Assembly: GCF_020991275.1 (NCBI RefSeq)
Contig: NZ_JAJLQY010000009.1
Span: 62,001 to 126,000 of the forward strand
From: Actinocorallia sp. API 0066
GTDB taxonomy: Bacteria; Actinomycetota; Actinomycetes; Streptosporangiales; Streptosporangiaceae
Reading direction: 5' to 3'
Length of the DNA: 64,000 nt
Positions within the stretch are counted from its first letter, which is position 1. Each line of letters starts with the position of its first letter. Below, piece by piece: positions 25,789-34,222 of this stretch. The notes beneath the pieces were generated by a model. The model was not told where the DNA came from. It worked only from the letters and a program-made list of their open reading frames with translations, and did not search any database. The position numbers and the translations under genes are program-made.

Positions 25789-26213
25789 AGGGTGGTCCAG
25801 CTGGTGACGATCGAGGCGCCGCACGGCAGGGCGAAGTGCAGCATGACGGGCCCGGCCGGGATCCCGTCCACGAGGAAGAAGCCGGAGCCGTCCACGGCGG
25901 CCTCGGTCTCGCCGAGCCGGTGCCGGACGGTCAGCCGCGCCTCGCGCGCGGGCGTGAGCCGTCCGGTGAGGCTCATCCTGCGTGTCCCGGTGACCGCCTC
26001 CAGCTCCACCCGCAGGTCGGGCGCGGCGAACGTGAGGAGCCTGGCGGCCCCGCGCAGCCCGGCCGCCGCAGGCGTCAGCGACGTGACGAGCTCGGCGAGC
26101 GCCGCGTCCGGGTCGCGGAACGCGAAGGCGGCGCGGGCGGCCTCGGCCGACCGCTCCGACGGCGGGTCGAGCAGCGCCAGCGCGCGCTGGATCTCCTGCA
26201 GAAGCTCATGCAT
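25785..26213 (-). CDS. Small linker protein of the CHAT operon
   Basis: A 142-residue protein of unknown function. The first 60 residues are helical (LLQEIQRALALLDP, AAFAFRDPDAALAELVTSL). The remainder alternates short hydrophobic strands (LRVELEAVTGTRRMSLTGRL, ARLTVRHRL, GFFLVDGIPAGPVMLHF), suggesting a beta-sandwich ending in IVTSWTTL. The N-terminal region could contact the sigma factor encoded 15 bp upstream, and the beta part could be the recognition or cleavage target of the CHAT protease; this is inference by analogy with Csx30. The ATG at 26213 has AGAAGGGAG upstream. Its stop overlaps the CHAT GTG. Confidence 0.75.
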   Translation of the reverse strand: MHELLQEIQRALALLDPPSERSAEAARAAFAFRDPDAALAELVTSLTPAAAGLRGAARLLTFAAPDLRVELEAVTGTRRMSLTGRLTPAREARLTVRHRLGETEAAVDGSGFFLVDGIPAGPVMLHFALPCGASIVTSWTTL

Positions 26214-26228
26214 CGGAAGACTCCCTTC

Positions 26229-26750
26229 TCATTCGCCCAGGGCCGCCTTCAGCTTCCCGAGGCAGCGGGCGCGGGCGGGGCCCACGCTCCCGGGCGCAAG
26301 GCCGAGCGCGGCAGCGACCTCCGCGTAGGAGGCGGTCGCCGCGAGCAGCCGCAGGATGCGCCCGCAGGGTTCGGGCAGAGACTCCAGCGCCGCCGCCACC
26401 CTTGACAGCCGGTCGCGCTCCACGCACAGCGCCTCGGGTCCCGGCCCCGGGTCGGCGTCGTCGGCCGGGTCGCGCGGCGCGGGGACACGGGCGAGCGGCG
26501 CGCACTCGCGGCGGCAGGTCGTGGCCAGCCACGCGCCCACCGCGTCGGGCGAGCGCAGGTCCCCGAGGTGCTGGACGAGCCGCAGCCACGTCGTCTGGAC
26601 GGCGTCCTCGGCCGCCGCCTTCGGCAGCCCGTACGCCCTGGCGATCGACCACAGCATCGGGTGGTAGCGGGCCACGAGGGCCTCCCAGGCGCGCGCGTCG
26701 CCGTCCCTGGCCCGCGCCACCAGGGCCCCCGGCGCGACGAGATCGCTCAC
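26229..26750 (-). CDS. ECF-like sigma-70 family RNA polymerase sigma factor
   Basis: A 173-residue sigma factor. Region 2 is residues about 14-80 (ARAWEALVARYHPMLWSIAR, then AEDAVQTTWLRLVQHLGDL). Region 4 is about 118-170 (ALESLPEPCGRILRLLAAT, then YAEVAAALGLAPGSVGPARARCLGKL). There is no region 3, as in ECF sigmas, and no transmembrane anti-sigma gene is adjacent. GTG 26750 overlaps the subtilisin stop by four bases, so the two are translated together. It presumably redirects RNA polymerase to a stress or defence regulon, perhaps released by proteolysis; the promoter it recognises is unknown. Confidence 0.88.
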   Translation of the reverse strand: MSDLVAPGALVARARDGDARAWEALVARYHPMLWSIARAYGLPKAAAEDAVQTTWLRLVQHLGDLRSPDAVGAWLATTCRRECAPLARVPAPRDPADDADPGPGPEALCVERDRLSRVAAALESLPEPCGRILRLLAATASYAEVAAALGLAPGSVGPARARCLGKLKAALGE

Positions 26751-27832
26751 CCGGCCTCGACGAGCGTCCCGAGCCCCGGCCTGACCGGACCGGAGGCGAG
26801 CACCGCGTCGGCCGCCTCAGCGGGCGCCAGACCCTCCGCGACGCGCGCCGCGACCATCCCCGCGACGACCGGCGCCGCGAACGAGGTGCCCGACCACGTC
26901 GCGTACCCGGCGAACTCGCCGAACCGGACAAAACTGCTGCGCACCGCGGTGCCCTGCGCCGCCGCGTCCACCCACCAGCCGTGATTGGAGAACCAGGCGC
27001 GGTCGGCGCCGTCCAGCGCGGCGACGGCGACGACCTGCTTGAGCGCGGCGGGCCAGAACGGCCGGTCGCACGCGGTGTTGCCCGCGCAGGCCACCACGAC
27101 GGTGGCCCGGCCGAGCGCGGCGATCGCCTGCTGGAGCAGCGGCGAGGGCCGGTCGTCGAAGGTGTGGCAGCCGAGCGACAGATTGACCACGTCGGCCTTC
27201 AGCCCGTGCAGCGCGTTGATCACCTGGAGTTCGTCGCCCACGCCGTCGCCGCCGATGACGCGCCGCGCGACGATCCGCGCCGTGGGCGCCCGCTGCAGCA
27301 CCACGCCCGCGACGAACGTGCCGTGCCCGGCCTGGGCGTCGAGCTCGTAGTCGAGGTCGGCGTCGGGCACCTCGCGGTGCTCCTCCTCGTGCTCGGCGAA
27401 CCAGTCGGCGCCCGAGTACCACGGGTGCGGGTCGAGGCCGGTGTCCAGCACGGCGACGGTCACGTCGCGGCGGGACGGCCCCGGCTCGGGCACCGGGAAC
27501 GGGTCGGCGGGTCTGGGCCGGTCGGCGGGGCCGGTCCACCACATGGGCTGGCCGTAGACCAGATGGTTGGGCGAGACGTTGATGCCGCGCTCGCGGGCGA
27601 GGAGGCTGAGCTCGCAGACATCGACGCGGGCCGTGCGGTTGAGCCGGAGCCTGGTGAGGCCGGGGCCGCGCTCGCGGCCCGCGGTCCAGCGTCGCAGGAG
27701 GTCCTCGGCGCGGGCCAGGTCCGGTTCCGCGACGAGCACCTCGTCCCTGCGCAGGAGCGCGCCGGTCTGCACGACCTGCACGTCCCGATGGCGGGCGAGC
27801 AGTCGCTCCACCCGTGCACCCTGATCGAACAT
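26747..27832 (-). CDS. Cytoplasmic S8 subtilisin-like protease
   Basis: A 361-residue serine protease, first gene of the operon. The catalytic triad is Asp130 (VAVLDTGLDP), His170 (AQAGHGTFVAG) and Ser317 (TWSGTSFAAPVVAGM), with the oxyanion Asn252 in CAGNTACD. No signal peptide, propeptide or transmembrane anchor is apparent, so it should act in the cytosol, unlike mycosins. The first 120 residues form an additional domain ending in a Pro-rich linker (PADPFPVPEPGP) before the protease. ATG 27832 follows a 13-bp palindrome. It overlaps the sigma gene. Its obvious candidate substrates are the operon partners. Confidence 0.9.
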   Translation of the reverse strand: MFDQGARVERLLARHRDVQVVQTGALLRRDEVLVAEPDLARAEDLLRRWTAGRERGPGLTRLRLNRTARVDVCELSLLARERGINVSPNHLVYGQPMWWTGPADRPRPADPFPVPEPGPSRRDVTVAVLDTGLDPHPWYSGADWFAEHEEEHREVPDADLDYELDAQAGHGTFVAGVVLQRAPTARIVARRVIGGDGVGDELQVINALHGLKADVVNLSLGCHTFDDRPSPLLQQAIAALGRATVVVACAGNTACDRPFWPAALKQVVAVAALDGADRAWFSNHGWWVDAAAQGTAVRSSFVRFGEFAGYATWSGTSFAAPVVAGMVAARVAEGLAPAEAADAVLASGPVRPGLGTLVEAG

Positions 27833-27834
27833 GC

Positions 27835-27847
27835 GGCACAGTGTGCC
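27835..27847 (-). repeat. Palindrome at the start of the protease-sigma-CHAT operon
   Basis: Perfect 6-bp inverted arms GGCACA and TGTGCC around one central base, ending three bases upstream of the ATG of the subtilisin gene. It could be an operator or a small hairpin in the 5' end of the mRNA. No clear -10 or -35 pair was found in the 89-bp gap to ohr. Confidence 0.35.
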
Positions 27848-27921
27848 GTCCCGCCCGGCCCCGGCCGACGGACCTGACCCGACCTTTCCCGGGCGTCGTC
27901 CGGGGGTTTACCCCTGAGGCG

Positions 27922-28335
<414 letters not shown>

Positions 28336-28345
28336 CTGGGCTCCT

Positions 28346-28359
28346 AGACAGACCTGTCT
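28346..28359. promoter_or_regulatory. TetR operator copy 1
   Basis: Inverted repeat AGACAG-AC-CTGTCT within tAGACAGACCTGTCTg, located 10 bases upstream of the ohr start codon, so a bound repressor would block the ohr transcript. Confidence 0.8.
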
Positions 28360-28379
28360 GTTCGGACGAGACCCAATGT

Positions 28380-28393
28380 AGACAGACCTGTCT
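28380..28393. promoter_or_regulatory. TetR operator copy 2
   Basis: Second exact copy of AGACAG-AC-CTGTCT, 34 bp from the first centre to centre, immediately upstream of the putative -10 of the tetR gene. This placement predicts autorepression. Confidence 0.8.
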
Positions 28394-28395
28394 GG

Positions 28396-28401
28396 TAATG
28401 T
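28396..28401 (+). promoter_or_regulatory. Putative -10 of the tetR gene, leaderless
   Basis: TAATGT, seven bases upstream of ATG 28409 and three bases after the second operator. No ribosome site lies before the ATG, consistent with a leaderless mRNA. Confidence 0.45.
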
Positions 28402-28408
28402 CAATCGC

Positions 28409-28951
28409 ATGGCACGCGACGCGCGGAGGCGGATCCTCGACACCGCAGCCCGGCTCTTCTACGGCGAGGGCGTCCACACGGTCGGGATCGACCGGATCAT
28501 CGCCGAGGCCGGAGTGGCGAAGGCCACGTTCTACCACCATTTCAAGTCCAAGGACGCCCTGGTCTGCGCCTACCTCACCGCGCACTTCGACGGGCAGCGG
28601 GCCGAGTTCGCGACGCTGCCCGGCACCGGCCGCGCCAAGCTGGAGGCGGTCTTCGCGCGGATCGCCGAGGTGTGCGCGTCACCCGGCTTCCGCGGCTGCG
28701 CCTTCCTCAACGCGGCCGCCGAGTTCGCCGACCCCGCCCATCCGGCCCGCGGCGTCGTCGCCGAGTACCGCGCCTGGTTCCGGTCGCTCATGCGCCGTCT
28801 CCTGGCCGAGGAGGGGCATCCCGACCCCGAGGCCGGCTCCCGGCTGCTCCTGCTGCTGCGCGACGCGACGGCCGTCAGCGGCGCCCTCGACCCACCGGAC
28901 CAGGCGAGGGAAACCACCGAAGCCGCACTCGACCGGCTGCTGACCGCATAG
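28409..28951 (+). CDS. TetR-family repressor, likely of ohr
   Basis: A 180-residue dimeric repressor. The N-terminal helix-turn-helix spans about residues 5-55 (ARRRILDTAARLFYGEGVHT, then EAGVAKATFYHHFKSKDAL). The C-terminal ligand domain contains a Cys-bearing stretch (CASPGFRGCAFLNAAAEF) that might sense oxidants through thiols; that is inference. It is divergent from ohr, and two identical palindromes in the shared region are the probable binding sites, so it should repress both ohr and itself. Confidence 0.88.
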   Translation: MARDARRRILDTAARLFYGEGVHTVGIDRIIAEAGVAKATFYHHFKSKDALVCAYLTAHFDGQRAEFATLPGTGRAKLEAVFARIAEVCASPGFRGCAFLNAAAEFADPAHPARGVVAEYRAWFRSLMRRLLAEEGHPDPEAGSRLLLLLRDATAVSGALDPPDQARETTEAALDRLLTA

Positions 28952-28990
28952 GATCTTTCCGACGTAGGGGAGCATTCCGAGGGGTCGGCC

Positions 28991-30019
28991 ATGTCACTGA
29001 GCGCGTTCATCGCGGGGATGCCGAAGGCGGAGCTGCACGTCCACCACGTGGGCTCGGCCTCGCCGGAGGTCGTCGCGCGGCTCGCCGCCAAGTACGAGGG
29101 CGACACGCGCGTCCCCGCCGACCCCGCGCTGCTCAAGGAGTTCTTCACCTTCCGCGACTTCGCGCACTTCATCGAGGTGTACGTGGCGACGGTCGACCTC
29201 CTGCGCGACGCGGAGGACATCAGGGAGCTCACCCTGGGCGTCGCGCGGGACATGGCAGGGCAGCACATCCGCTACGCGGAGCTGACCGTCACCCCCTACC
29301 TGACGCTGATCAAGGGCATCCCCGAGGAGGCGTTCGTCGAGGCGATCGAGGACGCCCGCGTCACCGCCGAACGCGATCTCGGCGTCCGGCTGCGCTGGTG
29401 CTTCGACATCCCCGGCGAGGAGGGCCTGCCAGCGGGCGAGCGCACCGTCGAGTTCGCGCTCAGGCACGCCCCCCAAGGGCTGGTGAGCTTCGGCCTCGGC
29501 GGCCCCGAGCAGGGTTGGCCCCGGCCGCGGTTCAAGCCGTTCTTCGACCGTGCGCGCGCGGCGGGCCTGCACAGCGTGCCGCACGCGGGCGAGACCACCG
29601 GGCCCGGCACCATCTGGGACGCGCTGGAGCACCTGGGCGCGGAGCGGATCGGGCACGGCATCGCCGCCGCTGCCGATCCCCGGCTGCTCGACCACCTCGC
29701 CGAGCACGCCATCGCGCTGGAGGTCTGCCCGACCTCCAACATCGCCACCCGCGCCGTCGCCAGCCTGGCGGAGCACCCGCTGCGCACCCTCTTCGACGCG
29801 GGCGTGCGGGTCACCGTCAACAGCGACGACCCCCCGATGTTCGGCACCGACCTGAACACCGAGTACCTCGTCGCCGCCCGGCTGCTCGACCTCGACGCGG
29901 CGGGCGTCACCCGGCTGGCGCTCAACGCCGTCGAGGCGTCCTTCCTGGACGACGAGGGCAAGGCCCGCCTCTCCGTCGAGATACAAGAACACCTCCGCAA
30001 GGAGACTGCGTTTCCGTAA
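28991..30019 (+). CDS. Adenosine deaminase family; possibly aminodeoxyfutalosine deaminase
   Basis: A 342-residue metal-dependent amidohydrolase-fold deaminase. Metal ligands H16 and H18 lie in KAELHVHHVGSAS; the catalytic region is HAGETTG near residue 198, then RIGHG, and the final metal and base motif VTVNSDDPPMFGTDLNTEY. The HHVGSAS variant in place of the usual HLDG differs from true adenosine deaminase, and I recall it in actinobacterial proteins assigned to 6-aminodeoxyfutalosine deamination in the futalosine menaquinone route. That substrate is inference, since no other futalosine gene lies in the window. ATG 28991 is preceded by GAGGGG. The following 201 bp to DUF3145 shows no gene. 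Confidence 0.75.
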   Translation: MSLSAFIAGMPKAELHVHHVGSASPEVVARLAAKYEGDTRVPADPALLKEFFTFRDFAHFIEVYVATVDLLRDAEDIRELTLGVARDMAGQHIRYAELTVTPYLTLIKGIPEEAFVEAIEDARVTAERDLGVRLRWCFDIPGEEGLPAGERTVEFALRHAPQGLVSFGLGGPEQGWPRPRFKPFFDRARAAGLHSVPHAGETTGPGTIWDALEHLGAERIGHGIAAAADPRLLDHLAEHAIALEVCPTSNIATRAVASLAEHPLRTLFDAGVRVTVNSDDPPMFGTDLNTEYLVAARLLDLDAAGVTRLALNAVEASFLDDEGKARLSVEIQEHLRKETAFP

Positions 30020-30220
30020 GGCACGTCCGGAAGGCGGAGACGTCGCGGATTGTTGCCAGGAGGTTTCGTTTTGTCAATGGCGCTGGTGCGGAGGGGGTCC
30101 ATCGGGCACAATGAGGACGCACGGTTCATCTTGGCCGCCCCATCTCCGGATGGAACACGCGGACGCACTGCTCCAGGCCGTAGGGGAAGACGCGCCTAGA
30201 AGCACCACCAGGAGGACCGA

Positions 30221-30715
30221 GTGACCGTACGCGGTGTGTTTCACGTCCACTCCGCGCCACCTGCGCTGTGCCCGCACATCGAGTGGGCGACCGCGGGTGT
30301 GCTTGGCGTTCCCGTCAAGCTGCTGTGGACCGACCAGCCCGCTGCCCCCGGCAGCCAGCGGGCCGAGCTGTGCTGGGAGGGCAAGCCCGGTATCGCCGCC
30401 GCCATCACCTCCTCGTTGCGCGCCTGGAAGCTCGCGCGGTTCGAGGTGACCGAGGAGGCGTCCCCGGGCGCCGACGGCATGCGGTACTGCTTCACGCCCA
30501 CCCTCGGCGTCTTCTCCGCGACGATCGGCGCCAACGGCGACATCATGGTCCCCGAGGACCGGCTCCGCCGGGTGATGGCCGACGCCGCGAGCAACCGGAC
30601 CACCCTGGAGTACGAGCTCGACAGGCTGCTCGGCACCCCGTGGGACCACGAGCTGGAACCGTTCCGCCGCGCCGGCGACGGCGCCCCCGTGCGCTGGCTG
30701 CACGCCGCGGGCTGA
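30221..30715 (+). CDS. DUF3145 family protein
   Basis: A 164-residue cytosolic protein conserved in actinobacteria and often found near fatty acid synthase and aceE genes, as it is here. Characteristic segments are VFHVHSAPPALCPHIEWA, a WKLARFEVTEEA strand and MRYCFTPTLGVFSA, ending with NRTTLEYELDRLLGTPWDHE. Biochemical function is not known. The start is GTG 30221 with AGGAGGA upstream. Its stop codon lies inside a bidirectional terminator. Confidence 0.88.
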   Translation: MTVRGVFHVHSAPPALCPHIEWATAGVLGVPVKLLWTDQPAAPGSQRAELCWEGKPGIAAAITSSLRAWKLARFEVTEEASPGADGMRYCFTPTLGVFSATIGANGDIMVPEDRLRRVMADAASNRTTLEYELDRLLGTPWDHELEPFRRAGDGAPVRWLHAAG

Positions 30716-30747
30716 CCCTCCCCCCGCACCGGCGGGGCGGAGGGTCA
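30713..30747. terminator. Bidirectional hairpin between DUF3145 and the VWA lipoprotein
   Basis: Fifteen bases (30713-30727) pair with 30732-30747 with one bulged C, loop of four. It begins at the DUF3145 stop codon and ends 27 bases from the stop of the convergent lipoprotein gene, so it can serve both. Confidence 0.75.
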
Positions 30748-30773
30748 GGCGCGTCCCGCCCGCACCGCACGGC

Positions 30774-32318
30774 TCACTGGTAGCCGCGGATCTCCCGGAA
30801 CACCGTCTCCAGCGGCTGCTTCCTGGCGTCGAACGACCTGCCTCCGGTGAGCGCGGCGAGGTCACGCATCTCGGTCTCCTTGGCTTCGCCGAACAGCACC
30901 GGGAACACCGGGACGTCGAGCGCGGCGTACCCGGCGAACCCGCCGCGGAAGTCCCCGAAGTCACGCCCCTGGGTGTTCTCGCCGTCGGTCATCAGCACGA
31001 TCGAGGTGAACCGGTCGGGGTCGGCCGCGACCTTCTTCTTCACGATCTCGTAGGCGGAGGTGAGGCTGTCGTAGATCGCGGTGCCGCCGCCCACCCGCAG
31101 CGCCTCGGCGAACCTGCGGATGCGCTGCAGTTCGGCCTGCGGCCCCGACGCCGGGACGGTGAACTCCTGCGGCGTCTGCGGCTTGGTGCTGAACGGCACG
31201 ACGGTCACCTCCTCCCGGTTGTAGAACCTGTCCACGCCGCTGCCGCCGTCGCCGGTGAGGGTGACGAACGCGCGCTTGAGCTGCGCGATCCGCTCGCCGG
31301 TCATCGAGCCGGACACGTCGATCACGTAGACCGTCCGCGACGGCCGCCGCAGCCTGTCGTAGAACGCGGCGATCAGCCGGTCCACGGTCTCCAGCGCGCC
31401 GGGGAACGGCAGCTCGCGCAGGTCGGCGGGGCCGGTGAACGGGACGGACGGCACGACCGGGCGGCGGTGCGTCAGCTCGCTGATCTTGCGCTGGGTTTCC
31501 GGCCGTAGCAGGTAGTCGGTCAGCGCGCGGTACGCCTTCTCCTGCTCGGGCGTGGCGCCGGGCAGTAGCGACAGGGGGTAGTCCGCGGTGACGACGCCGT
31601 CCGACGGGTACACGACGGTGAGCGGCTCGGTGAGTCGGCCCGAGGCGTTCAGCGACGTGATCACCGACTCGTAGTTGACCAGGCCGTCCACCTCGACGCC
31701 CTTGCGCACGAACACCTCCGACAGCCAGCCCGACGACCCCGACGTCAGGGTCTGCGCGGAGAAGAAGTCCTTGAGGCCGGGCGAGACCTTCTCGATGCTC
31801 GCCGGGTCGAGGTCGCTGCCGGAGTTCAGCGCCGTCGCCAGGCCCACCAGCGCGGAGAAGCCCGAGTTCGACGCGGCGGGGCTCGTCATGCCGTAGGTGA
31901 AGTCGCGGTTCACCGCTGCCCGCGCGATCTGCGCCCAGGTGGGCGCCTTGGCGTCCCAGCCGAGCCGGCGCGCCGCCTCGGGCCGCACCCCCACCACGAC
32001 CGGCGAGGACATGATCGGCGTCGCCGTCGTGACCCGGCCGCCGCCGTGCAGGTCGAGGTACCGGTTGGAGGAGAACCAGATCGCCTGGTGGTCCTGGGCG
32101 GCCTGGCCGGACACGACCTGGCGGACGCCGTCGAGCGTGCCGGCGTAGGTGAAGTCGACGGTGACGCCGGTGGCCTTGGCCGCGTCGTCGAGCACGGGAG
32201 CGAGGTCGGAGAGTTCGCTGCCCGCGAGGATGGTGAGGGTGGCGTCGTCCTCGGCGGGTCCGGACGAGCAGCCCGCAAGCAGGGCGGCCGCCATGACGGC
32301 CGCGATGATCCTTCTCAT
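30774..32318 (-). CDS. Substrate-binding and VWA-domain lipoprotein
   Basis: A 514-residue exported lipoprotein. The signal peptide ends in LLAGC (Cys17). Residues about 28-300 form a type 2 periplasmic-binding-protein fold (LTILAGSELSDLAPVLDDAA, later VVYPSDGVVTADYPLSLLPG). The C-terminal 190 residues are a von Willebrand factor A domain with the MIDAS motif VIDVSGSMTG near residue 335, a later conserved Thr and VLMTDGENTQG. The fusion suggests a surface protein that binds a ligand and uses a metal-dependent adhesion site. No permease or ATPase is adjacent. The start at ATG 32318 gives a well-formed signal peptide. Confidence 0.88.
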   Translation of the reverse strand: MRRIIAAVMAAALLAGCSSGPAEDDATLTILAGSELSDLAPVLDDAAKATGVTVDFTYAGTLDGVRQVVSGQAAQDHQAIWFSSNRYLDLHGGGRVTTATPIMSSPVVVGVRPEAARRLGWDAKAPTWAQIARAAVNRDFTYGMTSPAASNSGFSALVGLATALNSGSDLDPASIEKVSPGLKDFFSAQTLTSGSSGWLSEVFVRKGVEVDGLVNYESVITSLNASGRLTEPLTVVYPSDGVVTADYPLSLLPGATPEQEKAYRALTDYLLRPETQRKISELTHRRPVVPSVPFTGPADLRELPFPGALETVDRLIAAFYDRLRRPSRTVYVIDVSGSMTGERIAQLKRAFVTLTGDGGSGVDRFYNREEVTVVPFSTKPQTPQEFTVPASGPQAELQRIRRFAEALRVGGGTAIYDSLTSAYEIVKKKVAADPDRFTSIVLMTDGENTQGRDFGDFRGGFAGYAALDVPVFPVLFGEAKETEMRDLAALTGGRSFDARKQPLETVFREIRGYQ

Positions 32319-32380
32319 GACCCGTCAGACGCCCGGCGGGCGCGCGGCGGAGGCGAACGCCGGATGAGCATCCGATGAAC

Positions 32381-32417
32381 GCGGCGGGGCCGGACCCGTG
32401 CCGTCCGGCCCCGCCGC
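32381..32417 (-). terminator. 15-bp perfect hairpin after the peroxiredoxin gene
   Basis: Arms at 32381-32395 and 32403-32417 are perfectly complementary over 15 bp with a seven-base loop, 23 bases downstream of the minus-strand peroxiredoxin stop. It separates that gene from the lipoprotein promoter. Confidence 0.85.
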
Positions 32418-32439
32418 GTCCGTGCTCCCTAGGGCAGTC

Positions 32440-32901
32440 CTAGGAGAGCTCGGCCAGCGCCTTGCGGTAGGTGTCGAGGTCGCGCGCGTTCGGAATGTCG
32501 TTGTCGACCTTCCAGCGCACCACACCTGACCTGTCGATGATGAAGGTGCCGCGCCGCGCCAGCCCCTTCTCCTCGTCGAAGACGCCGTAGGCGGCGGCGA
32601 CGCCGCCGTGCGGCCAGAAGTCCGACAGGAGCGGGAACTGGTAGCCCTCCTGGTCGGCCCACGCGCGGTGCGCGAAGACCGAGTCGACCGAGACGGCGAG
32701 GACCTGTACGTCCTCGCCGCCCAGGCTGGGCAGCTCGTCCCGGATGGCGCACAGCTCACCGGTGCAGATGCCGCTGAAGGCCAGCGGGTAGAAGACCAGG
32801 ACGACGTCCTTCTTGCCCGCGAAGTCGGACAGTTTGACGGGAGTGCCGTGCTGGTCCTTCAGTTCGAAGTCAGGTGCCTTGTCTCCGACCTCTACGGCCA
32901 T
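32440..32901 (-). CDS. ahpE: AhpE-type peroxiredoxin
   Basis: A 153-residue thioredoxin-fold peroxidase that reduces hydrogen peroxide and organic peroxides. The peroxidatic Cys46 is in PLAFSGICTGELCAIRDE with a second Cys51 five residues on, exactly as in mycobacterial AhpE. The N-terminal VGDKAPDFELKDQHG is standard. ATG 32901 has AAGGGA upstream; an open frame extends further but contains no better site. It sits 80 bp from DUF3052 on the same strand, and AhpE, DUF3052 and AceE are neighbours in other actinomycetes. Confidence 0.93.
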   Translation of the reverse strand: MAVEVGDKAPDFELKDQHGTPVKLSDFAGKKDVVLVFYPLAFSGICTGELCAIRDELPSLGGEDVQVLAVSVDSVFAHRAWADQEGYQFPLLSDFWPHGGVAAAYGVFDEEKGLARRGTFIIDRSGVVRWKVDNDIPNARDLDTYRKALAELS

Positions 32902-32981
32902 GTGGAATCCCTTCGAGGAGACGGGTGTGACCCGGGCAGGCCCAGGTCTGCCCCAGTCTGCCATCAGGGGCCCGGCCGCGC

Positions 32982-33410
32982 TTACATGCGCCCCTTGGGC
33001 GCCACGAGCCGGGTTCCCGACCAGTCGTCGGCGGCGCTGACGCTCTTGGTCGCCGTCAGACCCGCGGTCTGCGACGCCTCGGCGATGTCGCTGGGCTCGA
33101 TGTGCCCCTCGCGGCCCGTCTTGGGGGTGAGGAGCCAGATGTGCCCGCCTCCCGTGACGTTGCTGAGCGCGTCGACGAGGCCGTCTGTCAGATCGCCGTC
33201 CTCGTCGCGCCACCACAGCACGACCACTTCCACGACGTCCTCGTAGTCCTCATCGACCATCTCGGTGCCGGTGACGGCCTCGATGGAGGTGCGGAGATCC
33301 TCGGAGACGTCCTCGTCCCAGCCGATCTCCTGCACCACCTGACCCGGCTTGAATCCGAGCCGTTCGGCCAGGCCGCGCTCCGTCTGCGCCTGACCCGCGG
33401 TCGCGCTCAC
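32982..33410 (-). CDS. DUF3052 family protein
   Basis: A 142-residue acidic cytosolic protein conserved in actinobacteria. Recognisable segments are LAERLGFKPGQVVQEIGWDE, a VVEVVVLWWRDEDGDL strand, HIWLLTPKTGREGHIEPSDI and a C-terminal GTRLVAPKG. Function is unknown. Upstream of its start lies about 170 bp shared with the convergent YjbQ gene end, without another gene; several short ORFs there are shadows. Confidence 0.9.
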   Translation of the reverse strand: MSATAGQAQTERGLAERLGFKPGQVVQEIGWDEDVSEDLRTSIEAVTGTEMVDEDYEDVVEVVVLWWRDEDGDLTDGLVDALSNVTGGGHIWLLTPKTGREGHIEPSDIAEASQTAGLTATKSVSAADDWSGTRLVAPKGRM

Positions 33411-33578
33411 TGACGTCCTCCCTGTGTCGTGTTCATGGGATGCACCGTACTGTCTCGCCGTAGGAGCACCTCAAGGTATTGCGGGACAGTCCACACAAAG
33501 GATGGCCCCCTGCGCAAGTGCCCATACCCCATAAGCATGATCCACACGTGTCCCACATGCGGTTTCGCCTTCCCTTCT

Positions 33579-33983
33579 TCAGGCGGGGAGAAACGACAGG
33601 CGTACGTTCCGTTCGGGATTGTCCACATTGATATCGACGAGGGCGACCGACTGCCAGGTGCCCAGCGCGAGCCGTCCGCCGAGCACGGGCACGCTCGCGT
33701 ACGGCGGGACGAGGCCGGGCAGCACGTGGGACCTGCCGTGGCCCCGGCTTCCGTGCGCGTGCCTCCACCTGTCGTCGGACGGGAGCAGGTCGGCCAGCGC
33801 GGCGAGGAGGTCGTCGTCGCTGCCCGCGCCGAGTTCGATGATCGCGATTCCCGCGGTGGCGTGCGGGACGAAGACGTGCAGGAGGCCGTCGCCCTCGCCG
33901 CTGACGAATTCCGCGCATTCGCCGGTGATGTCGTGAACGGTGTCGCGGCGGCCGGTGGTCACCGAAAGGAGGGTGCTCTTCAT
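33579..33983 (-). CDS. YjbQ/UPF0047 family (secondary thiamine-phosphate synthase-type) protein
   Basis: A 134-residue protein of the YjbQ family, which shows weak thiamine-phosphate synthase activity in some bacteria, although its main role is unclear. The conserved VFVPHATAGIAIIELGAG and GRSHVLPGLVPPYASVPVLGG segments carry the His residues of the family's active site. TWQSVALVDIN near the C-terminus is also typical. ATG 33983 is preferred over ATG 34010. It is divergent from aceE across a 239-bp region containing the aceE promoter. Confidence 0.85.
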   Translation of the reverse strand: MKSTLLSVTTGRRDTVHDITGECAEFVSGEGDGLLHVFVPHATAGIAIIELGAGSDDDLLAALADLLPSDDRWRHAHGSRGHGRSHVLPGLVPPYASVPVLGGRLALGTWQSVALVDINVDNPERNVRLSFLPA

Positions 33984-34098
33984 GAGAGGATCATCACAGG
34001 TGTAGACCAATGCGCGTCGGGGAAGGCCGCCCCCCTTGACCGTCGCTGACCCGAGAGGGCGAGTGTTTACCCTTCTCCTGACGCGTCTGACAACCGCC

Positions 34099-34128
34099 TT
34101 GACAGCGCCGTGACCTGCGTCTTGTTAC
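34099..34128 (+). promoter_or_regulatory. Putative aceE promoter
   Basis: A perfect TTGACA (34099-34104) is followed after 18 bases by TGTTAC (34123-34128). The -10 is weak but placed well. It lies about 95 bases before the preferred aceE start, giving a short untranslated leader. Confidence 0.45.
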
Positions 34129-34222
34129 CGGGCAGTAGAGATGCGAGAGCCTCCGGTCGGCGGCAGGATGGGCAGTGAACGTCGACAAACAGCCGATGTA
34201 CCCGCGTGACAAGGGGACACCA

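Noticed and set aside
33407-34049. Short ORFs on both strands between DUF3052 and YjbQ
   Set aside because: They overlap real genes or lack start sites and motifs.
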